Shown here piece after piece: positions 27,659 to 36,037 of a stretch of DNA of 64,000 bases. The notes under the pieces were generated by a model, which was given only the letters and a program-made list of their open reading frames with translations, searched no databases and was not told the origin of the DNA. The DNA lies in assembly GCF_030009775.1 (NCBI RefSeq), contig NZ_JASCTH010000014.1:194343-258342 (forward strand). Reading direction: 5' to 3'. A program made the position numbers and the translations under genes. The number at the start of each line of letters is the position of its first letter. Within the stretch, counting starts at the first letter, position 1. The stretch is from Actinoplanes sandaracinus. GTDB lineage: Bacteria > Actinomycetota > Actinomycetes > Mycobacteriales > Micromonosporaceae.

Positions 27659-28713
27659 ACCACTGTTCCCGGGCCGATCAGCCGCGTGGCGTCGCCGGGG
27701 CCGGCCGGCGGCTCCGGCGGGCGGATGCCCCAGCCGAGGAAGGCGCCGGCCGCGGCCAGCGCGGGCAGCGCCCACAGCGCCGACACCGGGTCGAGCATGC
27801 CGCCGGCGGCCAGGACCGCGCCGGCGGCCGTGCCGGTCACCCCGCCGACGGACGGCCAGACCACCTCCCGGGACTGCCACGAACGCGACGGGGCAGACGG
27901 ATTCAGGGCAGCGCACGCTTCGTCGCCGAACTCACCGGCGCTGGAGTAGCGCTCGTCCGGGTCCTTGGCCAGTCCCTTCTCCACCACCTTCCGTAGAGCC
28001 GGCGGGATGCTCGGCGGCAGCGCCCGGGGCGGGTCGAACAGGTGGGCCCGCAGCGGGAACGGGCGGCCGGTGTCGCCGAACGGCAGCTTGCCGGTCAGCG
28101 CCTGATAGAGCACCACGGCCAGCGAGTAGATGTCGGCGCGATGGTCCGACCGGGTGCCGAGCAGCCGCTCCGGCGCGATGTAGGACGGGGTGCCGACGAT
28201 CTGGCCGCCGCGGGTGATCTCCGGGTCGGCGGTGTCGATCCGGTGCGCGATACCCCAGTCGAAGAGGTACGCGTGGTCGCGTCCCTGCCGGTGCCCGCGC
28301 TCCAGCATGATGTTGGACGGTTTGACGTCCCGGTGCCGCAGGCCCTTCGCGTGGGCGGAGGCCAGCGCGGACGCGATCTGCTGCACGATGTCGACCGCCC
28401 GGGCGGGGTCGAGCGGGGCGGTGCGGATCTCCTCGGCCAGGGTGATCCCGCGGATCAGGCGCATCGCGATGTACGGCGACGGCGTCGCGGCGAAATCGTA
28501 GACCGCCACCACATACGGGTTCTCGATCTCGGCGGCCAGGCGCATCTCCCGCAGGAAGCGTTCCCGCAGCTCCGGGTCGAGCAGGGCGGCGGAGGTGAGC
28601 AGCTTGAGCGCCACGGTGCGCCCGGTGTGGCTGTCGGTGGCCTCCCACACCTCGCCCATTCCGCCCTTTCCCAAGAGCGTGATCTTCTGGTAGCGGCCGA
28701 TCTCCTCGGGCAT
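27655..28713 (-). CDS. Serine/threonine protein kinase with two C-terminal membrane helices
   Basis: 352 aa from ATG 28713. The Hanks-type kinase domain spans residues 5-265: glycine loop LGKGGMGEVW, Lys37 in VALKLL, HRDVKPSN (Asp129), FDWG (Asp152, Trp replacing Phe of DFG), and SYIAPERLLG. After a short linker come two hydrophobic stretches (VTGTAAGAVLAAGGM and ALWALPALAAAGAFLGW). Unlike PknB there is no extracellular PASTA domain. The coupled solute-binding-like protein may supply the outside sensor. That is an inference from gene order. Confidence 0.9.
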   Translation of the reverse strand: MPEEIGRYQKITLLGKGGMGEVWEATDSHTGRTVALKLLTSAALLDPELRERFLREMRLAAEIENPYVVAVYDFAATPSPYIAMRLIRGITLAEEIRTAPLDPARAVDIVQQIASALASAHAKGLRHRDVKPSNIMLERGHRQGRDHAYLFDWGIAHRIDTADPEITRGGQIVGTPSYIAPERLLGTRSDHRADIYSLAVVLYQALTGKLPFGDTGRPFPLRAHLFDPPRALPPSIPPALRKVVEKGLAKDPDERYSSAGEFGDEACAALNPSAPSRSWQSREVVWPSVGGVTGTAAGAVLAAGGMLDPVSALWALPALAAAGAFLGWGIRPPEPPAGPGDATRLIGPGTVV

Positions 28714-28958
28714 TTCTGACTCCGGGTTTGCACATGCCTGCTCGGGACAGCAGCGTACGACCGGCCCGCCCATCAGAAATCCGCTGAAATCAGTGCCAAA
28801 CCTCACCGCTTGGCCATCAATTCACCGGGCATTCATCGGATCGGCGGCGACCGTCCACATGACCTTGAAAAGAACGGCCGGTGTCGGGCCGGTCACCCAC
28901 CGGCAGGGCGGGGAGCCGTCACGTCCGTACCGCCGAGGCATGTTTATGATCTTGCCGC
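28714..28958. promoter_or_regulatory. Divergent promoter region of the kinase and VWA operons
   Basis: A 245-bp gap between divergent starts at 28713 and 28959. It is relatively AT-rich at 28770-28870. No operator could be singled out. Confidence 0.45.
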
Positions 28959-30203
28959 GTGATCCACAAGAAACTGTCCATAGTGGCAGCAATAGGATTG
29001 ATCGCGGCCTCCGCCTTCCTCGGCACCACCCCCGCCCACGCCGACGAACCCCGGCCCGAACCCCCCGTGGTGGAGCTCGTCCTCGACGTCAGCGGCTCGA
29101 TGAAAGCCGCCGACATCGGCGGCGAGACCCGGATGACTGTCGCCAAACGGGCCTTCGACGAGGTCGTCGACGCCCTGCCGGAGACCACCCAGCTGGGCAT
29201 CCGGGTACTCGGCGCGACCTACGGCGGCGACGACAAGAAACTGGGCTGCAAGGACACCCAGCAGATCGTGCCCGTCGGGCCGGTCAACCGGGTCGCGGCC
29301 AAGAACGCCATCGCCACCCTCAAACCGACCGGCTACACCCCGATCGGCCTCGCGCTGCGCGAGGCGGCCGCCGACCTGGACGGCGCCGGATCGGCCCGCC
29401 GCATCGTGCTGATCAGCGACGGGGAGGACACCTGCACCCCGCCCGACCCGTGCACCGTCGCCCGTGAACTCGCCGCCGCCGGCACCAGCCTGGTCGTCGA
29501 CACGCTCGGCCTCACCCCTGACGAGAAGACCCGCAAGCAGCTGGTCTGCATCTCCCAGGCGACCGGCGGCACCTACGCCTCCGCGAAGAGCGAGGAGGAG
29601 CTGACCGACCGGATCAAACAGCTGGTCGGCCGGGCCGCCCTGCCGCCGCCGGTCACCCCGGCCGTGGTCACCGGCGCGAAGGACTGCGTCACCGCTCCGC
29701 TGCTGTCGGCCGGCGTCTACACCGACCGGGAGCTGATCGGCGAACACCGCTTCTACCGGGTCGCCGTCGCCGAGGGCGACGAACTGCGGGCCTCGGTCAG
29801 CATCGCCCTGGACCGGCCGCTGAACCGGGACTACGGGGTGCTGCTCAAGGCCGCCACCACGGACGGCCGGGAACTGGTGCGCGGAGTCGACGCCGGCAGC
29901 GGGCGCGCCGACGTGCTCTCCACCGGCCTGCGCTGGTCCGGCGACGCCGAACCGGACCTGTCGGCGAGATCGGACGTCTGCCTGATCGTCAGCAACTCGT
30001 TCGCGTCCACCACCTCGGCCGGCGCCCCCGGCATGCCGGTCGAGTTGAGCATCGACCTGGTCGCCGCGTCGGACACCCCGGACGCGCCGGGCCTCGGCCG
30101 CGGCTGGCTGCTGCTGTTCGTGCTCGCGATCGCCGGCCTGGCCGCCGGTGTGCTGGCCGGCTGGCTGACCCGCTGGTGGGTCGCCAAGTGGGGAGAGAAC
30201 TGA
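28959..30203 (+). CDS. Secreted VWA-domain protein with C-terminal membrane anchor
   Basis: 414 aa from a GTG. The signal peptide ends near THAHADE-like PAHADEP (residues about 24-30). The VWA domain at 35-220 has the MIDAS start LVLDVSGSM, the Thr in PTGYTPIGLALREA and the Asp in VLISDGEDTC. A second extracytoplasmic domain follows, then a membrane helix (GWLLLFVLAIAGLAAGVLAGWL) and a short basic tail. MIDAS-type VWA domains bind protein partners through a divalent metal. The gene is followed two bases later by its membrane partner. Confidence 0.85.
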   Translation: MIHKKLSIVAAIGLIAASAFLGTTPAHADEPRPEPPVVELVLDVSGSMKAADIGGETRMTVAKRAFDEVVDALPETTQLGIRVLGATYGGDDKKLGCKDTQQIVPVGPVNRVAAKNAIATLKPTGYTPIGLALREAAADLDGAGSARRIVLISDGEDTCTPPDPCTVARELAAAGTSLVVDTLGLTPDEKTRKQLVCISQATGGTYASAKSEEELTDRIKQLVGRAALPPPVTPAVVTGAKDCVTAPLLSAGVYTDRELIGEHRFYRVAVAEGDELRASVSIALDRPLNRDYGVLLKAATTDGRELVRGVDAGSGRADVLSTGLRWSGDAEPDLSARSDVCLIVSNSFASTTSAGAPGMPVELSIDLVAASDTPDAPGLGRGWLLLFVLAIAGLAAGVLAGWLTRWWVAKWGEN

Positions 30204-30205
30204 TC

Positions 30206-30949
30206 ATGCAAGCACTCATCACCGCCGCCGCGCTTCTGGCCCTGGCCGACCCCTCGGCCGGGCCGGTCCCGATCACCAGTGTCGCGGGCACCTCCTTCCT
30301 GACCGCGGTCACGATCGCCCCGCAGCAGCGGGTCGAGATGGACGCCGTCACCGGCGACTACCTGTACTGGCAGTTCCCGGCCGAGGCCGGGCAGCGGCCC
30401 GAACTGGCGATCACCGTGGCCCTGCCGCAGGCCGGCGACCGGTCCGGACCGCAGTCGTGGAACGTCGAGGTCTTCGACGGGCTGCGGCGCCGGCAGGCCT
30501 GCGTCGGCGGGGAACAGAGCCCGGTCGCCGCGGCCGCCGCCACCGAGGTCGTCCTGGGCTGCCGCCTCCGGCAGGTCCGCTCCTGGGCCGAACCGTGGGA
30601 CGGCGACCCGCTGCCGGGCACCTACTACGTGAAACTGTCCAGCACCGAGTTGCCGGAGAAGGACCTGGGCCTGCCCGTCAAGGTGCGGCTGGCACTCACC
30701 GCGCCGACCGGGGACACCGGCGCCGACCAGGGCGAACTGGCCGCGCCGCTGGTCGCCGGCAACCGGCCCGGCAAGGTGCTGACCACGCCGGCGCCGGCGC
30801 CGTCCGCATCCTCCGAACAGGACACGGCGATCTCGATGGACTGGCTGCCGGACTTCTCGTCCCGCTGGGTCTGGACCGTCACCGGTGGTGTCATCGCCGC
30901 GATCACCGGTCTGGTCGGCTTCTCCTGGACCCGCCGGCGCCGGGCCTGA
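30206..30949 (+). CDS. Secreted single-pass membrane protein, VWA operon partner
   Basis: 247 aa. There is a short signal peptide (ALITAAALLALADP), an extracytoplasmic beta-rich domain with two Cys (RRQACVGG and VLGCRL), a Pro/Ala/Ser linker, and a C-terminal helix (WVWTVTGGVIAAITGLVGFSW) with a TRRRRA stop-transfer tail. ATG 30206 follows GGGGAGAGAAC. I do not recognise the domain. Gene spacing says it works with the VWA protein. Confidence 0.75.
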   Translation: MQALITAAALLALADPSAGPVPITSVAGTSFLTAVTIAPQQRVEMDAVTGDYLYWQFPAEAGQRPELAITVALPQAGDRSGPQSWNVEVFDGLRRRQACVGGEQSPVAAAAATEVVLGCRLRQVRSWAEPWDGDPLPGTYYVKLSSTELPEKDLGLPVKVRLALTAPTGDTGADQGELAAPLVAGNRPGKVLTTPAPAPSASSEQDTAISMDWLPDFSSRWVWTVTGGVIAAITGLVGFSWTRRRRA

Positions 30950-30956
30950 CTCCCCT

Positions 30957-30990
30957 TCCGGTGGCCCGGGCACGCGACCGGGCCACCGGA
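30957..30990. terminator. Bidirectional terminator hairpin
   Basis: A perfect 13-bp inverted repeat (TCCGGTGGCCCGG / CCGGGCCACCGGA) with an 8-nt loop, between the VWA operon stop at 30949 and the convergent transporter stop at 30994. Confidence 0.8.
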
Positions 30991-30993
30991 GGA

Positions 30994-32379
30994 TCAGATC
31001 TTCTCGAGCTGAGTGACGATCATCGCGAGGGCGAAGAAGCCGTAGAAGCCGATCGCGACGAGCATCCCGCCGAGCCGCCAGCCCCGCATCCGCATCGGCG
31101 CCGGCAGGTCACGGGTGTTGAGCCGGACCAGCAGGACCGAGTAGAGCAGCGTCACCACCGAGGCCGCGCAGGTGGAGACGATCAGCAGGGCGAGCGGCTG
31201 GGTGAACCCGGCCAGCAGGATGGCCGAGCCGAGCACGATCTCCACCCACACCACGATCAGGTAGAGGCGCGGCTCGGTCCAGCGCGTGGACCCTTCCAGG
31301 TAGTTGCGGCGCAGGAAGTCCGACGCGACCCGGCCGATGATGTCCAGCAGGCCCATCGCCGCCGCCCACAGCGACACCGCCGCGACCGCCAGGAAGAGCA
31401 GCTTGAGCCAGTCACCGACCTCGGCCGCGAAGATGTCACCCTGGATCCGCAGGAACGACGGGTCGGACTTGAGGTCGCCCCGGCCGAACAGCGTCTCGTA
31501 GGCGAGCAGGCTCATCACGCCGATGGTCACGAAACACACCGCCACGAACGTCACCAGGTGCTCGGCGTTCGCCCGTCTCCACCACAGGTTCCAGCGGCTC
31601 AGCGAGGTCTCGTCCAGCGGGAAGGTGTACCGGTCGCCGCCGGCCGCCTCCTCCTGGCCGGTGATCGGGGAGACCAGCCGGGGGACGTGCGCGCCCATGC
31701 CGTACCGCTTGTCCCGGATCCAGTTGCTGAGCACCAGGTTGTGCACACCACCGGCCCCGGCGGCGCCGATCGCGCTGAGCAGCATGGTGAACGTGATGCC
31801 CTCCGGGATTTGCCCGAACTCGGTGACCGTGGCCTTCGCGCCCTCGCCCCAGGTGCTCAGCGAGATGACGAAGACGACCACGACGGCGAGGAAGAACAGA
31901 GTGAGGACGACCTTGACCGTCTCGACCCGCTCGACGGTCTTGTAGATCACCTTGGACAGTGACAGCAGCACGCCCAGGATGCCCAGCCCGGCCACGGTGA
32001 TCCAGACCGGGTCGCCGCCGCCGAACAGGTAGGTGAGGATGGTGGAACCGCTGGTCGCCCAGCCCGGCCACACGTACTGGAAGGCGCCGGCCAGGCAGAT
32101 CATGATGCCCCAGCCCTTCCACCATCGGGAGAAGCCGCCGATCACGGTCTGACCGGTGGCCAGGGTGTAACGCTCGATCTCCATGTTGATGACGAACTGC
32201 ACGGCCAGCGTGGTGAACGCCAGCCAGAGCAGCCCGAGCCCGCCGAGAGCGGTCAGGTACGGCCAGAGAATGATCTCGCCGGCCGCCATGCCGATGCCGA
32301 CGGCGACGATGCCGGGGCCGACCATCCGGCGCAGTGAGGGGGGTTCGGGGAGTTCACGAGTGGTGGTCTCGGTAAGCAT
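30994..32379 (-). CDS. Nramp-superfamily transporter lacking the canonical metal-site motifs
   Basis: 461 aa with about eleven membrane segments. The start of TM1 (VGPGIVAVGIGMAAGEIILWP) aligns with the Nramp opening, but the metal-coordinating DPGN motif is absent and AAGE stands in its place. In TM6 the canonical MPH is replaced (AGAGGVHNLVLSNW). Family homology suggests a LeuT-fold secondary carrier; the lost ligands argue against ordinary Mn/Fe uptake. The ATG at 32379 has a GGAGCG ribosome site and lies 26 bp inside the end of the shikimate dehydrogenase gene, so the two are coupled. A role in moving quinate, shikimate or a related acid is an inference from context. Confidence 0.8.
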   Translation of the reverse strand: MLTETTTRELPEPPSLRRMVGPGIVAVGIGMAAGEIILWPYLTALGGLGLLWLAFTTLAVQFVINMEIERYTLATGQTVIGGFSRWWKGWGIMICLAGAFQYVWPGWATSGSTILTYLFGGGDPVWITVAGLGILGVLLSLSKVIYKTVERVETVKVVLTLFFLAVVVVFVISLSTWGEGAKATVTEFGQIPEGITFTMLLSAIGAAGAGGVHNLVLSNWIRDKRYGMGAHVPRLVSPITGQEEAAGGDRYTFPLDETSLSRWNLWWRRANAEHLVTFVAVCFVTIGVMSLLAYETLFGRGDLKSDPSFLRIQGDIFAAEVGDWLKLLFLAVAAVSLWAAAMGLLDIIGRVASDFLRRNYLEGSTRWTEPRLYLIVVWVEIVLGSAILLAGFTQPLALLIVSTCAASVVTLLYSVLLVRLNTRDLPAPMRMRGWRLGGMLVAIGFYGFFALAMIVTQLEKI

Positions 32380-33223
32380 TGCCGCGCTCCAAAAGACGGG
32401 ATCTGCCCCTGTCCAAGAGATGGGAGAGGTGGAGCAACATCCGCTCGATGTCGGGGGTACGCCCGGTGAACAGCTCGAACGCGGCGGCGGCCTGGAAGGC
32501 GCACATCGCCGCGCCGCCGACCGTCCGCAGTCCGGCGGCACGGGCCGCGCGCAGCAGCTCCGTCTCGACCGGCAGATAGACGATGTCGGCGACCCACAGG
32601 CCGCGGTGGAGCAGCGCTGCGGGAAGCGGGATTCCCGGGTGGTGGCGCATGCCGACCGGGCTGGCGTTGACCAGTCCGTCGGCGCCGGCGATCAGTTCCG
32701 GTGTGACGGCCGGGGTGTGGTCCGCCCCGAGGCGGGCGCCCAGATCGGCACGCCGCGTGGCGTCCGGGTCGACGATGGTGAGCCGTCCGGCGCCGAGGGC
32801 GCGCAGAGCGTGGCCGCAGGCGGCTCCGGCTCCGCCCGCACCCATCTGCACGACGTGGCGGGTGGCCACGCCGGGCAGACCGCACCTGAAGGACTCGGCG
32901 AACCCGTACGCATCAGTGTTGTGACCCTGTCGCCGGCCGTCTCGGAAGATGACCGTGTTGACCGCGCCGATGGCGCGGGCCTGCGGTGACAGGTCGTCGA
33001 GGTGCTTGATGACCTGCTGCTTGAAGGGGTGGGTGATGTTGAGTCCGGCGAAGCCGTCGCGCTCGGCCTCGTCGAGCAACCGGTCGAGCTCCGCCGGGGC
33101 GGCGGCGTCGAACAGCGTGTAGGTGAGCCCGAGGCGGTGGTGGCGCCCCTCGGCCTCGTGCAGTGCCGGTGACAGCGACGCACCGATCCCGGTCCCGATC
33201 AACCCGCACCGGACTGCCGCCAT
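32354..33223 (-). CDS. Shikimate/quinate dehydrogenase (AroE/QsuD-like)
   Basis: 289 aa. ATG 33223 was preferred over ATG 33235 because GGAG lies six bases before it. Substrate residues are recognisable: SLSPALHE (the Ser pair), NITHPFKQQV with the catalytic Lys, GHNTDAYGF with the catalytic Asp, and the late Gln in AFQAAAAFELFTG. The nucleotide-binding loop is MGAGGAGAACGHAL. The reaction is NAD(P)-dependent interconversion of shikimate and 3-dehydroshikimate, possibly quinate as well. The coupled transporter and divergent dehydroshikimate dehydratase point to a catabolic rather than biosynthetic copy. Confidence 0.9.
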   Translation of the reverse strand: MAAVRCGLIGTGIGASLSPALHEAEGRHHRLGLTYTLFDAAAPAELDRLLDEAERDGFAGLNITHPFKQQVIKHLDDLSPQARAIGAVNTVIFRDGRRQGHNTDAYGFAESFRCGLPGVATRHVVQMGAGGAGAACGHALRALGAGRLTIVDPDATRRADLGARLGADHTPAVTPELIAGADGLVNASPVGMRHHPGIPLPAALLHRGLWVADIVYLPVETELLRAARAAGLRTVGGAAMCAFQAAAAFELFTGRTPDIERMLLHLSHLLDRGRSRLLERGNAYRDHHS

Positions 33224-33235
33224 CCTGAACTCCAT

Positions 33236-33344
33236 CCACAGAACGAGAACCGCTAATGTACTAACTGGTACGTTAGTTATCGGGTGTGACGGGGAACACT
33301 GTCAAGCCCCACGGCAGACTTGCTTCATGCACAAGGAGAAACCG
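33236..33344. promoter_or_regulatory. Divergent promoter/operator of the quinate-shikimate locus
   Basis: An AT-rich patch (33254-33281) in this short divergent gap holds ACTAAC (33260-33265) and GTTAGT (33272-33277), a 6-bp inverted repeat with a 6-bp spacer. It overlaps direct repeats of GTAC. This is a plausible binding site for the TetR regulator encoded just downstream. The TetR gene's ribosome site AAGGAG is at 33333-33338. Confidence 0.55.
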
Positions 33345-33980
33345 GTGCCGGCAGAGACGGTCGAGCGACGGCGCGACGCCGAACGCACCCGCACCGAGCT
33401 GCTCGACGTCGCCACCGAAGAGTTCGCCGACCGCGGTTACAGCGGCGCCCGGGTCGACGAGATCGCCGCCCGGACCCGCACCACCAAGCGGATGATCTAC
33501 TACTACTTCGGCGGCAAGGAGCAGCTATATCTCGCTGTTCTGGAGCGTGCCTACGCGGAGATCCGCGCCGCCGAACAGACCGCCGACGTCGACCACCTCG
33601 ACCCGCCGGCCGCCGTCCGGCGGCTCGCCGAGGTCACCTTCGACCACCACGAGGCGCACCCCGCCTTCATCAAGCTCGTCGGGGTGGAGAACGCGCAACA
33701 CGCCAGGCACATGACCCACGTGGCCCGCCTCGTCGACCTCAACAGCTCGGCTGTCGACCTGCTCGGCCGGGTCCTGGAGCGGGGCCGCGCCGACGGCGTG
33801 TTCCGCGGCGACGTCGACGCCCTCGACGTCCACATGATGATCAGTTCGTTCTGCTTCTTCCGCGTCGCCAACCGCCACACGTGGGGCGCGCTCTTCGACC
33901 GGGACCTGCTGGCCCCGGACCGCCGGGAGCACTACCGCACCATGCTCGGCGACCTGGTGACCGGCTACCTACGAAGGTGA
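33345..33980 (+). CDS. TetR/AcrR-family transcriptional regulator
   Basis: 211 aa from GTG 33345, picked because AAGGAG sits six bases upstream; ATG 33327 is an alternative. The N-terminal HTH is clear (LLDVATEEFADRGYSGARV, DEIAARTRTTKRMIYYYFGGKEQLY). The C-terminal ligand domain resembles TetR_C regulators of aromatic catabolism. It is the first gene of a two-gene operon with the dehydroshikimate dehydratase (7-bp gap) and divergent from shikimate dehydrogenase. It is therefore the likely local repressor, perhaps responding to quinate or shikimate. Confidence 0.88.
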   Translation: MPAETVERRRDAERTRTELLDVATEEFADRGYSGARVDEIAARTRTTKRMIYYYFGGKEQLYLAVLERAYAEIRAAEQTADVDHLDPPAAVRRLAEVTFDHHEAHPAFIKLVGVENAQHARHMTHVARLVDLNSSAVDLLGRVLERGRADGVFRGDVDALDVHMMISSFCFFRVANRHTWGALFDRDLLAPDRREHYRTMLGDLVTGYLRR

Positions 33981-33987
33981 GGACCCG

Positions 33988-35883
33988 ATGCGCCGGTCGA
34001 TTGCCACCGTCTGCGTTTCCGGCACCCTGGACGACAAACTGACCGCCGCCGCCGCGGCCGGCTTCGACGGCATCGAGCTGTTCGAGAACGATCTCGTGGT
34101 GTCCGCGTGGTCACCGGCCGAAGTCCGCACACGCTGCGCCGACCTGGGCCTCGGCATCGACCTCTACCAGCCGTTCCGCGACTTCGAGACGGTCGACGAC
34201 GCGCTCCTCAAGAAGAACCTGGACCGCGCGGAACGCAAGTTCGACGTGATGGCTGAACTAGGCGCCGACACCGTCCTGGTCTGTTCGTCGGTCCACCCGT
34301 CAGCCGTCGACGACGACGATCTGGCGGCCGCACAACTGGCGCGACTGGCCGACCGGGCGGCACAGCGGGGCATGCGGATCGCCTACGAGGCGCTCGCCTG
34401 GGGCCGGCACGTCTCCACATGGGACCACTCCTGGCGGATCGTGCGGCGCGCCGACCACCCGGCGCTCGGGCTCTGCCTCGACTCGTTCCACGTCCTGTCC
34501 CGCGAGGTCAGCCCGGACGGCATCGCCGACATCACCCGCGGAAAGATCTTCTTCCTGCAGCTCGCCGACGCGCCCCGCCTGCGCATGGACGTGCTCCAAT
34601 GGAGCCGCCATCACCGCCTCTTCCCCGGCCAGGGCACCTTCGACCTGCCCGGATTCGTCAGCCGGGCGCTCGCCGCCGGCTACGGCGGGCCGCTGTCGCT
34701 GGAGGTCTTCAACGACGTGTTCCGCCAGTCCGACCCGGCCCGGACCGCGGTCGACGCGATGCGCTCGCTGACCGCCCTGGAGGACCGTCTCGGCACCCGG
34801 CGCCTCCCGGCGGCCCCCACGCTGACCGGGCACGCCTTCACCGAATTCGCCGTGGACGGGCGCTCCGGCCCCGAACTGCGGACCGCGCTGCGCGGCCTGG
34901 GCTTCACACACACCGGGCAGCACCGCACCAAACCGGTCGAACTCTGGGAACAGAACTCCTGCCGCATCGTGCTCAACAGCGCGATCACCGGACCCCACAC
35001 GCCCGGCACCGCCAGCATCAGCGCCTTCGCGATCACCTCAGATGATCCGCAACGGTCACTGGAGCGCGCCGCCGCTCTCTCAGCACCGGCTCACCCGAAC
35101 GTGCGCGAACCCGGCGAGGCCGAACTAGCGGCAATCACCGCCCCCGACGGCACCAGCATCTTCGTCACCCACCCCACCGCCAACTGGCGCGCCGACTTCC
35201 TCTCCACCACCACTCCGGCCAGTTCCCTATCCACCACCCCAACCGACTCCCTCTCCACCACCCCGGCCAGCTCCAGCCCTCGCCTCGCCAGCACTCCGGC
35301 CGGAGCCGGCGCCGGCCTGCTCGTTACCGACCACCTGGGGCTCACCCAGCCGTTCGACCACTTCGACGAGGCCGGCCTCTTCTACCACTCCGTGCTCGGC
35401 CTGGACGATGTCGCCGCCGAGGAATACGCCGCCCCGTTCGGTCTCATGCGCTCCCGAGCCGTCGCCGGTCCGAATCGGACAGTCTGTGTCGCTCTCACCG
35501 TCGCCCTGCTACGCCGCGGCGAATGGGCCCCAGCGGTAGCCGACCCGCAGCACGTCGCCTTCGCCACCACCGACATCGTGGCCACCGCCGCCGCGCTGAC
35601 CGTGCCGGTCCTGCCGGTCCCGGCCAACTACTACGCCGACCTGGCCGCCCGCTTCGACCTCGACGGCGACTTCGTCGCCACACTGAGCCGGCACGGCATC
35701 CTCTACGACCGCGACCCCTCGGGGGGCGAACTGCTGCACCTCTACACCCCGGTACTCGGCGGCCGAGTCTTCTTCGAGATCGTCGAACGCCGCGGCGGCT
35801 ACCAACGCTTCGGCGAACCCAACGCTCCGGTCCGCATGGCAGCCCAGCGCCACCGCCGCCTCACCACAACCCCACCCGCCTGA
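33988..35883 (+). CDS. 3-dehydroshikimate dehydratase, QuiC1/QsuB type (TIM barrel fused to HPPD-like domain)
   Basis: 631 aa. The N-terminal sugar-phosphate-isomerase-like barrel (1-275) has Glu134 (YEALAWG), Asp165 (CLDSFH), Gln191 (FLQLADAP) and Glu239 (SLEVFND). These are the metal-ligand set as I recall it from Pseudomonas QuiC1, at the same positions. The C-terminal half resembles 4-hydroxyphenylpyruvate dioxygenase with His449 (TDHLG), His522 (PQHVAFA) and Glu597 (FFEIVER) as the expected iron ligands. The barrel converts 3-dehydroshikimate to protocatechuate in quinate/shikimate catabolism. A Ser/Thr/Pro-rich stretch at about 404-445 separates the two halves of the HPPD-like region. 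ATG 33988 has an AGGTGAGGA site. Confidence 0.9.
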   Translation: MRRSIATVCVSGTLDDKLTAAAAAGFDGIELFENDLVVSAWSPAEVRTRCADLGLGIDLYQPFRDFETVDDALLKKNLDRAERKFDVMAELGADTVLVCSSVHPSAVDDDDLAAAQLARLADRAAQRGMRIAYEALAWGRHVSTWDHSWRIVRRADHPALGLCLDSFHVLSREVSPDGIADITRGKIFFLQLADAPRLRMDVLQWSRHHRLFPGQGTFDLPGFVSRALAAGYGGPLSLEVFNDVFRQSDPARTAVDAMRSLTALEDRLGTRRLPAAPTLTGHAFTEFAVDGRSGPELRTALRGLGFTHTGQHRTKPVELWEQNSCRIVLNSAITGPHTPGTASISAFAITSDDPQRSLERAAALSAPAHPNVREPGEAELAAITAPDGTSIFVTHPTANWRADFLSTTTPASSLSTTPTDSLSTTPASSSPRLASTPAGAGAGLLVTDHLGLTQPFDHFDEAGLFYHSVLGLDDVAAEEYAAPFGLMRSRAVAGPNRTVCVALTVALLRRGEWAPAVADPQHVAFATTDIVATAAALTVPVLPVPANYYADLAARFDLDGDFVATLSRHGILYDRDPSGGELLHLYTPVLGGRVFFEIVERRGGYQRFGEPNAPVRMAAQRHRRLTTTPPA

Positions 35884-36037
35884 CCACTCCCCCACCCGGC
35901 CCGACCACCGCCCCACCAGCTGACCCCGGCGCCAAACCCTCACCACGGGGGCACGCCTGTCCTGCCCGCACATTCCACCGGCCAACTCACGCCACAGGGG
36001 ACACAGACGGCCGCCTTTGACCGTGTGGAGAAGACAT
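35884..36037. other. Non-coding stretch before the tandem repeats
   Basis: No gene, promoter or hairpin could be recognised between the dehydratase stop and the 17-bp repeats. Confidence 0.4.

Noticed and set aside
27659-27916. A longer N-terminus for the solute-binding-like protein
   Set aside because: The extension is an Arg/Gly-rich shadow of the kinase gene. The ATG overlapping the kinase stop gives a normal signal anchor.
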